A stretch of DNA of 5,244 bases. Origin: CAZHFA01 sp964534945 (GTDB lineage Bacteria > Bdellovibrionota_C > UBA2361 > CAKMMH01). Below, one piece after another: positions 1 through 5,244 of this stretch. The notes below the pieces were generated by a model. The model had not been told where the DNA came from. It did no database searches and saw nothing but the letters and a program-made list of their open reading frames with translations. The position numbers and the translations under genes are program-made. The stretch covers positions 1-5,244 of the forward strand of contig CAZHSB010000078.1 in assembly GCA_964534945.1 (NCBI GenBank). The letters are read 5' to 3'. Numbering within the stretch: position 1 is the stretch's first letter; each line of letters starts with the position of its first letter.

Positions 1-145
1 CTTTCATCGCATACAAAATTTTTGTGTTTTCATATTTAAAATATTTTTTTAATTTCTTGTATTGGTTCCTTATTTTATTTTCATCATAAACAAAAACAGG
101 CGTTTCAAATTCATTTGAGATTTTTAACAAGATATCATCATTCAT
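1..145 (-). CDS. lysA: Diaminopimelate decarboxylase, N-terminal fragment cut by the window edge
   Basis: LysA is a PLP-dependent, fold-type III decarboxylase that converts meso-diaminopimelate to L-lysine in the cytoplasm, the last step of the DAP pathway. Only the first 48 codons are visible. They contain the typical opening: TPVFVYDENKIR at residues 15-26 (the family's 'TPxYVYD' strand before the barrel), an amphipathic stretch rich in Lys, Tyr and Leu, then KILYAMK at 42-48. The final Lys48 corresponds to the family's PLP Schiff-base lysine in 'YAxKAN', and it is the last complete codon before the edge. The ATG overlaps the hemW stop as ATGA, and AGAGGA sits 6 nt upstream, which makes this start convincing. 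Other fold-III decarboxylases (carboxynorspermidine, arginine or ornithine decarboxylase) share the motif. The presence of dapF nearby favours LysA, but with 48 residues this is not proven. Confidence 0.82.
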   Translation of the reverse strand, partial: MNDDILLKISNEFETPVFVYDENKIRNQYKKLKKYFKYENTKILYAMK

Positions 146-1308
146 AAAAATTCCTCTAATATTGAGCTTGTTATCAGTATTGATTGCTTACTTATTGAAA
201 AACCAAAATCATCAATATCAATTAAGCAATCTTCTTTAAGCGAGTTTAAAATATCACCATATAGATCAAGAAAATTAACTCCAAACTTTTGATAAAAATT
301 ATTAAAACTAATTCCCTTTCTTTTTCTTAAATTTACCAAAATATATTCAAAGATTAAAACTTTTTTTTCATTTTTCTCTAAAAAATCTACAATAGATTTT
401 CCCGCCTTAATATCATCTATATATTTTCTAAATGATTTTATATTAGAATATCTTTCTCCTCTTACTGCATAACCATTCTCATATTCACAATATGCGCCAA
501 AAGCCCCAGCACCAAGCCCCAAATAATCATTTGCATCCCAATAAAACATGTTATGTTTTGATTCCATACCATTTTTTGCATAATTACTTATTTCATAACG
601 ATTATATCCTAATTCCTTAAGCCCCTCCGAAATTGTCTCATCCATTTTTACAAAATCATCTTCGCTTACTTCCGTAAAAATTCCATCTTTTTTCATTTTT
701 CCAAAAACAGTATTTTCTTCGATCGTTAACGCATAAAAAGACAAATGTTCTGGAGAAAGTTTTTTTATCTCAATCAAATCATTTTCAATATCTAAAATTT
801 TTTGATTTGGAATACCATAAATAAAATCAAGACTAATATTTTTAAAACCTACTTCTCTTGCCAAACAAAAAGTCTTAATTGCATCTTCTTTCTTATGCGC
901 TCTTCCTAAAAATTTTAAAATTTCATTATTAAAAGATTGGACTCCTAAACTTAATCTATTTATTCCACATTGCTTATATAAAATTAAATTTTCTTTTGTA
1001 AGAGTTTTTGGATTTGCTTCTAAAGTAATTTCAATATTATTTTCCAAAGGAAATAAATTTTTAACTTCACTTAAAAAATCTTCATAATATTTTGGCAAAA
1101 TCAAAGATGGCGTTCCACCTCCAAAATATATGCTTAAAATTTCTCTTTCTTTCCAAATATCTTTTTTGCTAGATAGCAAAAGCTCTTTTTTTAAAGCTTC
1201 AAAATATTCTTCTTGTGGAATATCTTTTAAGCATGTTGAATAAAAATCACAATATTTGCATTTTGAAACACAAAATGGAATATGAATATATAAAGAAAAA
1301 TGAGACAT
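142..1308 (-). CDS. hemW: Radical SAM heme chaperone HemW (HemN-like family)
   Basis: This is a 388-residue protein, normal for HemW (about 375-400). HemW is a cytoplasmic radical-SAM protein that binds heme and delivers it to target proteins. It was long mis-annotated as oxygen-independent coproporphyrinogen III oxidase. The N-terminus has the 4Fe-4S/SAM motif Cys13-x3-Cys17-x2-Cys20 followed by Asp21-Phe22, the HemW form; true HemN has a fourth Cys at the Phe22 position. Further landmarks are GGGTPS at 63-68, ITLEANP at 94-100, INRLSLGVQSF at 116-126, DFIYGIP at 161-167, and the heme-associated HNxxYW motif at 252-257, followed by YLGLGAGA at 262-269. A C-terminal HemN-C-like domain covers about 300-388. 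The ATG is fixed by an in-frame TAA three codons upstream; the Shine-Dalgarno is weak (GAGA about 9 nt away). The gene lies 28 bp after secA and overlaps lysA by 4 bp, so it is very probably transcribed with both. Confidence 0.93.
   Translation of the reverse strand: MSHFSLYIHIPFCVSKCKYCDFYSTCLKDIPQEEYFEALKKELLLSSKKDIWKEREILSIYFGGGTPSLILPKYYEDFLSEVKNLFPLENNIEITLEANPKTLTKENLILYKQCGINRLSLGVQSFNNEILKFLGRAHKKEDAIKTFCLAREVGFKNISLDFIYGIPNQKILDIENDLIEIKKLSPEHLSFYALTIEENTVFGKMKKDGIFTEVSEDDFVKMDETISEGLKELGYNRYEISNYAKNGMESKHNMFYWDANDYLGLGAGAFGAYCEYENGYAVRGERYSNIKSFRKYIDDIKAGKSIVDFLEKNEKKVLIFEYILVNLRKRKGISFNNFYQKFGVNFLDLYGDILNSLKEDCLIDIDDFGFSISKQSILITSSILEEFL
152..157 (-). promoter_or_regulatory. Shine-Dalgarno of lysA, inside the hemW 3' end
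   Basis: AGAGGA on the minus strand ends 6 nt before the lysA ATG and lies within the last codons of hemW. Together with the ATGA stop/start overlap, it indicates that ribosomes finishing hemW can re-initiate on lysA. It also decides the lysA start. Confidence 0.7.
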
Positions 1309-1336
1309 CTTATTTTATCTCAATTACTACTTATCA

Positions 1337-4048
1337 TTATTTTCTATTTTTTCTTCTTAATTTTTTTAGTTCTTCTCTTTTAGCTTTTCCAAATTTTAAC
1401 GATGATGCTAATTTATCTTCATCATCATTTTCATCTTGATTATTCATTTGCATGGCACGTTCTAATCTCTCACGTCTTAATCTCTCTGCTTCAATTTGAG
1501 CAATAAGCTCTCCTGCATCTGGCACTTCATAATAATAAAGTTTTCTAATAACACCTTCTTTCAACATCAAAATTAAATCTTGAAATAACAAAAATCCCTC
1601 TTTTTGATACTCATAAAGTGGATTTAATTGACCATATCCTCTTAAGCCAATTCCCTCTCTTAAATCGTCCATTTCTTGAAGATGTCTATTCCAATAATAA
1701 TCTAAGAGTTCGAGTAAAGAATCTTGCTCAATTGTCTCGAAGCAAAGAGGCTTGCCTTCAGCTTCAGAAATTTGAATATTTAATGGTTCTCCATTAAATG
1801 TTTTTATATTATCTAATTTTACGAGTTTTTCATCTAAAACCTTTACTCTCTCCAAATATAAATCACGTAACGTTTTCCTAAGTTCATCAAATAATTGTTG
1901 TTCATCTTTATTTTCATCAAAAGAAAACTTTTTATTAAATAAAAATTCTAATCTTGTTCCTAGCTCTTGATAATTTATGATGTCCCCTTTTTTACCTTTT
2001 TTCTCGCAATTAGATGTAATTGCATCTTCAATTACATCATCTATCATATCTAAAATTTCTTCTCTTATATTTTCATTAAATAAAATTCTTGAACGCAAAT
2101 TATAAATTACTTGTCGTTGTTTATTCATTACGTCATCATATTCTGTAATATGTTTTCTTGCATCAAAATGCATTCTCTCAACTTTTTGTTGTGCACTCTC
2201 TATTGAACGGCTTAATATCCTACCATTCATCGCAACACCTTCTTCCCAGCCTAAATGTTGCATAATGTTTTGAATTTTGTCTCCTCCAAAACGTTTCATT
2301 AAATCATCTGAAAGTGAAACATAAAATCTAGTTATCCCCGGATCTCCTTGACGCCCTGCACGACCTCTTAACTGATTATCAATTCTTCTTGATTCATGAC
2401 GTTCCGTTCCTAAAATAAAAAGTCCGCCTGCTTCTAATACTTTCTTTTTTTCTTCCTCACAAATTTCTTTAAATTCAGCAAATGTTTTTTGGTATTCAGG
2501 AGATGTCGAATCTTTTTGCCCTAATTTTGCTATAGTCAAAAATTCTGGATTACCTCCAAGCATAATATCAGTTCCACGTCCTGCCATATTAGTAGAAATT
2601 GTAACTGCGCCAAATCTTCCTGCTTGTGCAATTATCTCGGCTTCTTTCTCGTGATGTTTTGCATTTAATACGTTGTGAGAAACATTTTTCTTCTTTAATT
2701 CATTTGACAAAAGCTCACTTTGTTCAATCGTAATGGTACCTACAAGCACGGGTTGACCCGTTTTGTGTATTTCCTCAACTTCTTCAACAACGGTTTGATA
2801 CTTCTCATCTCGTGTTTTTAAGATAACATCACTTTGATCATCTCTTATAAGTGGCATATTTGTTGGAATTGTTACTACATCTAATTTATATATTTCTTTA
2901 AATTCTAAAGCTTCCGTATCAGCAGTTCCTGTCATACCAGAAAGCTTATCATACATACGAAATAAATTTTGAAATGTTATTGATGCTAAAGTTTGATTTT
3001 CTCTTCTTACAGCAACTCCTTCTTTTGCTTCAATGGCTTGGTGAAGCCCATTTGACCAACGACGTCCAGGCATTAAACGTCCTGTAAATTCATCTACTAT
3101 TATGATTTCCCCATCTTTTACGACATAATCACTATCACGTTTCATCGTAACGTGTGCTCTTAAAGCATTATTTACATGGAGTACAATTTCAGTATTGTTT
3201 GGATCGTATAAATTATCTATGCCTAATGCTTCTTCGACTTTCTTTATTCCATCTTCCGTAAGCATTGGATTTTTTGATTGCAAATCAATTTTATAATCTA
3301 TTTCTGAAACAAGCTTAGGAATAATTTTATTTACACTAATATAAAGATCTGTCGAATCTTCTGCAGGACCGGAAATAATTAGTGGCGTTCTTGCTTCGTC
3401 TATTAAGATAGAGTCGACCTCATCAACGATAGCATAAAAATGACCTCTTTGAAGAAGTTCATCTGCGCTATATTTCATATTATCTCTTAGATAATCAAAT
3501 CCAAATTCATTATTTTGACCATAAGTTATATCACATCTATAAGCTTCTCTTTTTGCATCTTCGTTCATTCCACTATAAACGCATCCTACCGAAAGCCCTA
3601 AAAATCTATAAATTTTCCCCATCCATTCTGTATCTCTTTTGGCAAGATAATCATTTACAGTTACGACATGAACTCCTTTTGCAGGAAGTGCATTTAAATA
3701 AGCTGCCAATGTTGCAACTAAAGTTTTTCCTTCACCTGTTTTCATTTCTGCGATGGCGCCACTATGAAGAACTGCACCACCTATAAGTTGAACATCAAAA
3801 TGCCTAAGACCAATTGTCCTAATTGAAGCCTCTCTTACAACAGCAAACGCTTCTGCTTGGATATCGTCTAATGTTTCACCATTTCTTAATCTTTCTTTAA
3901 AAATCTCTGTTTTATTTCTTAGTTCATCATCACTTAATTTTTTAATTTCAGGCTCTAATTCATTTATCCTAGTGACAAGTGGAGCAAATGATTTTACAAG
4001 TCTATCATTTTTCGTTCCAAAAATTTTTCTTAAAATTCCTGCTGACAT
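1337..4048 (-). CDS. secA: Preprotein translocase ATPase SecA, without the C-terminal zinc motif
   Basis: SecA is the ATP-driven motor that pushes unfolded preproteins through the SecYEG channel at the inner face of the cytoplasmic membrane. The protein has 903 residues (E. coli about 901). Visible landmarks are the Q-motif region FDVQLIGG at 84-91, Walker A MKTGEGKT at 102-109, Walker B DEVDS at 209-213, the preprotein cross-linking domain (about 222-370), VDEFTGR at 318-324, TNMAGRGTDI at 486-495, and the arginine-finger motif GRAGRQGD at 562-569. After these come the helical scaffold/wing regions and a two-helix-finger segment near 785-825 with the loop LRGYGQ at 802-807. The C-terminus is unusual: an acidic run (871-878) is followed by a Lys/Arg-rich tail (887-903), with no CxCxS...C(H/C) zinc-binding motif. 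No cysteine-rich remnant follows the TAA, so a frameshift is unlikely. The ATG is fixed by an in-frame TAG three codons upstream. The nearest Shine-Dalgarno-like AAAGGT lies 12 nt away, a poor spacing. It is the first gene of the secA-hemW-lysA unit. Confidence 0.98.
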   Translation of the reverse strand: MSAGILRKIFGTKNDRLVKSFAPLVTRINELEPEIKKLSDDELRNKTEIFKERLRNGETLDDIQAEAFAVVREASIRTIGLRHFDVQLIGGAVLHSGAIAEMKTGEGKTLVATLAAYLNALPAKGVHVVTVNDYLAKRDTEWMGKIYRFLGLSVGCVYSGMNEDAKREAYRCDITYGQNNEFGFDYLRDNMKYSADELLQRGHFYAIVDEVDSILIDEARTPLIISGPAEDSTDLYISVNKIIPKLVSEIDYKIDLQSKNPMLTEDGIKKVEEALGIDNLYDPNNTEIVLHVNNALRAHVTMKRDSDYVVKDGEIIIVDEFTGRLMPGRRWSNGLHQAIEAKEGVAVRRENQTLASITFQNLFRMYDKLSGMTGTADTEALEFKEIYKLDVVTIPTNMPLIRDDQSDVILKTRDEKYQTVVEEVEEIHKTGQPVLVGTITIEQSELLSNELKKKNVSHNVLNAKHHEKEAEIIAQAGRFGAVTISTNMAGRGTDIMLGGNPEFLTIAKLGQKDSTSPEYQKTFAEFKEICEEEKKKVLEAGGLFILGTERHESRRIDNQLRGRAGRQGDPGITRFYVSLSDDLMKRFGGDKIQNIMQHLGWEEGVAMNGRILSRSIESAQQKVERMHFDARKHITEYDDVMNKQRQVIYNLRSRILFNENIREEILDMIDDVIEDAITSNCEKKGKKGDIINYQELGTRLEFLFNKKFSFDENKDEQQLFDELRKTLRDLYLERVKVLDEKLVKLDNIKTFNGEPLNIQISEAEGKPLCFETIEQDSLLELLDYYWNRHLQEMDDLREGIGLRGYGQLNPLYEYQKEGFLLFQDLILMLKEGVIRKLYYYEVPDAGELIAQIEAERLRRERLERAMQMNNQDENDDEDKLASSLKFGKAKREELKKLRRKNRK

Positions 4049-4099
4049 AATTTTCTAAATACCTTTTAATTTGAGAAAGTACACAAAGTAGAGTGTAGC

Positions 4100-4119
4100 A
4101 AAAACCTATAGTTTTAGGT
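4100..4119 (-). promoter_or_regulatory. Weak terminator-like hairpin with T-run upstream of secA
   Basis: On the secA-sense strand, ACCTA and TAGGT can pair across a 6-nt loop, and a run of five T (including the last base of the arm) follows directly. The 5-bp stem is short, so intrinsic termination would be inefficient at best. Its 5' arm overlaps the stop codon of the possible micro-ORF described at 4114-4161, and it lies about 50 bp before the secA start. It could be an attenuator-like element or chance in AT-rich DNA. Confidence 0.22.
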
Positions 4120-4161
4120 AGTGCTTTTAAAAAATATACAAAAAAAGAAGCTTTTCTTCAT
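4114..4161 (-). other. Possible 15-codon leader ORF upstream of secA
   Basis: A short frame reads MKKSFFFCIFFKSTT and ends in TAA. It is preceded by AAGGA exactly 5 nt before its ATG, the same Shine-Dalgarno geometry as dapF and far better than that of secA itself. It lies in the secA 5' region, 65 bp before the secA start. Its content (two Lys, then Phe-rich hydrophobic residues) resembles a short signal-peptide core, but TTT codons are expected by chance in this composition. A weak GAAG/CTTC hairpin followed by seven T lies within it. I do not recognise it as a known leader peptide, and it shows no sequence resemblance to SecM that I can see. Expression is unproven. Confidence 0.2.
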
Positions 4162-4183
4162 TTTTGTCCTTATATTAAAATTC

Positions 4184-4197
4184 GTAATTTTAATTAC
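4184..4197. repeat. Perfect 14-bp palindrome, candidate operator
   Basis: GTAATT and AATTAC form perfect 6-bp arms around a 2-bp centre, in the middle of the secA/dapF divergent region, about 36 bp upstream of the likely dapF -10. Dimeric regulators bind sites of this size and symmetry. A/T-rich palindromes also arise by chance here, so the palindrome itself is certain and its function is not. Confidence 0.4.
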
Positions 4198-4209
4198 ATT
4201 GTTATATTT

Positions 4210-4238
4210 TTTTTGTTTCATTTTTCTTATTTTATACT
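4210..4238 (+). promoter_or_regulatory. Likely dapF promoter (good -10, poor -35)
   Basis: TATACT at 4233-4238 matches the sigma-70 -10 consensus at five of six positions and would start transcription about 28 nt before the dapF ATG. At the expected -35 distance there is only a T-rich TTTTTG (4210-4215). No extended -10 TG is present. The call rests on the -10 and its position. Confidence 0.4.
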
Positions 4239-4262
4239 AAAATTTTTAATGTTTTGATATGA

Positions 4263-4267
4263 AAGGA
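4263..4267 (+). promoter_or_regulatory. Shine-Dalgarno of dapF
   Basis: AAGGA ends 5 nt before the dapF ATG, and an in-frame TGA lies at 4255-4257, so this start is well determined. Confidence 0.75.
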
Positions 4268-4272
4268 AATTT

Positions 4273-5121
4273 ATGACAACAATTAATTTTACAAAAATGC
4301 ATGGTATTGGGAATGATTATGTTTATATAAATGATTTAGGCAGTATCGTTCAAGATCCTAAAAATTTAGCAATCAAAATTAGTAATAGACATTTTGGAAT
4401 TGGAAGTGATGGCTTAATTTTAATAAGAAAATCAGATGTTGCAGATTTTAGAATGTCGATGTTTAATGCAGATGGATCAGAAGCGCAAATGTGTGGAAAT
4501 GGCATAAGGTGTGTTGCAAAATATGTTTATGACAATAAATTAACGACGAAAAATCCTCTAACGATCGAAACTCTTGCTGGCATAAAAACGCTTACATTAA
4601 AAATAGAAAATGATCTTGTATCGTCTGTGACTGTTGATATGGGAATACCATCATTTGTAGACAAATCACTTCCCCATATTCAAAATTTAGATAAATTTAT
4701 AAATCAAGAAGTTACGATTAATGGGAAAACTTTTAACATAAGTGCTATTTCTATGGGAAATCCGCATGCAGTTATTTTTGTAAAAGATGTTGATAATTTT
4801 CCGATCGAAGAAATTGGCACAATGATAGAGAACTATAAAGATCTTTTTCCAGAAAGAACAAACGTAGAATTTATAGAAGTTTTAGATAGTAAAAATCTAA
4901 AAATGCGAGTTTGGGAACGAGGTTCTGGTGAAACACTGGCATGTGGAACGGGAGCATGTGGCGCGGCAGTTTGTGCATATTTAAACAAAGTTTCTGAAAG
5001 AAAAGTCACAATGCATCTAATCGGTGGAGATCTACTAATTGACTGGAAAGATGATGACCATGTTTATTTAACAGGTAGTGCTACTACAGTGTTTAAAGGA
5101 ATATACGAATATAATGAATAA
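4273..5121 (+). CDS. dapF: Diaminopimelate epimerase
   Basis: DapF interconverts LL- and meso-diaminopimelate in the cytoplasm without a cofactor. It supplies meso-DAP for peptidoglycan and for LysA. The 282-residue length is typical (about 270-285). The protein has the two pseudo-symmetric halves of the family, each with a catalytic cysteine. Cys74 lies in the signature FNADGSEAQMCGNG (64-77) and Cys224 in ACGTGA (223-228). Substrate-binding landmarks are also intact: MHGIGNDY at 9-16 (Asn14), Asn65, GNPH at 162-165 (Asn163), Asn197, and WERGSGET at 214-221 (Glu215, Arg216). It begins with ATG behind a good AAGGA and diverges from secA. The gene for the next enzyme, lysA, lies on the opposite strand beyond secA and hemW. 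A terminator-like repeat starts at its stop codon, so it is probably transcribed alone. Nothing in it looks damaged or foreign. Confidence 0.98.
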   Translation: MTTINFTKMHGIGNDYVYINDLGSIVQDPKNLAIKISNRHFGIGSDGLILIRKSDVADFRMSMFNADGSEAQMCGNGIRCVAKYVYDNKLTTKNPLTIETLAGIKTLTLKIENDLVSSVTVDMGIPSFVDKSLPHIQNLDKFINQEVTINGKTFNISAISMGNPHAVIFVKDVDNFPIEEIGTMIENYKDLFPERTNVEFIEVLDSKNLKMRVWERGSGETLACGTGACGAAVCAYLNKVSERKVTMHLIGGDLLIDWKDDDHVYLTGSATTVFKGIYEYNE

Positions 5122-5175
5122 TTCTGAATGCTAACTACGTAACATGCTTAGGAATTATTTAAATAATTTTTACTT
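5117..5175 (+). terminator. Terminator-like inverted repeat at the dapF stop
   Basis: AATAATTC (5117-5124, containing the dapF TAA) can pair with GAATTATT (5152-5159). A few imperfect pairs follow further in, enclosing a loop of about 25 nt, and downstream comes T-rich sequence around 5167-5177. A second, perfect 16-bp palindrome (5153-5168) shares the right arm, so two hairpins compete. The stems are A/T-rich and long-looped, so termination strength is uncertain. No other terminator candidate follows dapF before the window ends. Confidence 0.45.
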
Positions 5176-5192
5176 TTAATTTCTATAACCTC

Positions 5193-5244
5193 TTGTCCAT
5201 ATTTCTAGTTTAAATTACTATACACTAGTTTCTTTTTTGGAGAG
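5193..5244 (+). promoter_or_regulatory. Possible promoter and Shine-Dalgarno for a gene just outside the window
   Basis: TTGTCC (5193-5198) and TACTAT (5216-5221) are spaced 17 bp apart, each matching four of six consensus bases. Overlapping alternatives TATACA and TACACT follow. GGAGAG occupies the last six bases (5239-5244) after a T-run and would suit a start codon a few bases beyond the edge. No coding sequence is visible within 5122-5244 itself. Confidence 0.28.

Larger units (their letters stand above)
4049..4272. promoter_or_regulatory. Divergent intergenic control region between secA and dapF
   Basis: This 224-bp gap separates the divergent starts of secA (minus) and dapF (plus), so it must hold both promoters unless secA is served from elsewhere. 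Near 4231-4238 the sequence TTTATACT reads as TATACT on the plus strand and as TATAAA on the minus strand, so overlapping divergent -10 boxes are possible. If the minus -10 is used, the secA mRNA would carry a leader of about 180 nt. Neither direction has a good TTGACA-like -35. The region also contains a palindrome and a possible leader ORF, listed separately. Confidence 0.6.

Noticed and set aside
361..368. Run of eight A (minus strand) in hemW as a programmed slippage or frameshift site
   Set aside because: The reading frame continues through it to a normal-length HemW, and such runs are common in this AT-rich DNA. Nothing suggests a programmed product.
142..1308. HemN-type oxygen-independent coproporphyrinogen III oxidase
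   Set aside because: The radical-SAM motif has Asp-Phe rather than a fourth Cys after the third cysteine, and the HNxxYW motif is present. Both fit HemW rather than HemN.
1337..1400. SecA truncated by a frameshift that removed its zinc domain
   Set aside because: The sequence after the stop has several stops and no Cys-rich coding in any frame before hemW begins, and the protein length is already normal.
1215..1439. Plus-strand open frame of 74 codons across the hemW/secA junction
   Set aside because: It is antisense to two well-supported genes. Its Phe/Ser-rich composition is what A-rich coding DNA gives in reverse, and no good Shine-Dalgarno or family motif is visible.
3553..3786. Plus-strand open frame of 77 codons inside secA
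   Set aside because: It is fully antisense to the conserved SecA NBD1 coding region. Leu/His-rich, motif-free composition marks it as a shadow frame.
4102..4114. Near-palindrome around CTATAG as a separate operator
   Set aside because: It is imperfect and overlaps the ACCTA/TAGGT hairpin already listed, with no independent support.

Overview
The window is a strongly AT-rich bacterial chromosomal segment (roughly 30% G+C by eye, with dense A/T homopolymers). It carries only housekeeping genes. Three genes lie on the minus strand in the order secA, hemW, lysA. Diverging from them on the plus strand is dapF. All four share the same AT-rich base composition, and I see no insertion sequence, phage gene, CRISPR array, tRNA or rRNA. 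A DapF/LysA lysine route suggests a free-living or facultative, DAP-using bacterium with an ordinary Sec system. The SecA sequence looks broadly proteobacterial/deltaproteobacterial to me (an impression from memory). The genus cannot be fixed from this window.

Layout: 1-145 is the N-terminal end of lysA (diaminopimelate decarboxylase), cut by the window edge at its PLP-lysine motif. 142-1308 is hemW (radical-SAM heme chaperone), whose stop overlaps the lysA start as ATGA. 1337-4048 is secA (preprotein translocase ATPase), 28 bp upstream of hemW. 4049-4272 is a 224-bp divergent control region with a perfect 14-bp palindrome, a plausible dapF promoter and Shine-Dalgarno, and on the secA side a possible micro-ORF plus a weak hairpin/T-run. 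4273-5121 is dapF (diaminopimelate epimerase). 5122-5244 holds a terminator-like structure and then a weak promoter-like pair, ending in a GGAG-type ribosome-binding sequence for a gene that would start just beyond the window.

Functionally, DapF (LL-DAP to meso-DAP) and LysA (meso-DAP to L-lysine) are consecutive final steps of lysine synthesis. They sit on either side of, and in opposite orientation around, the unrelated secA-hemW pair. The secA-hemW-lysA spacing (28 bp, then a 4-bp overlap) implies one transcript, with lysA translation coupled to hemW. No convincing undescribed system is present. The observations most worth checking are the missing zinc-binding C-terminus of SecA and the possible leader-ORF/hairpin arrangement ahead of secA.
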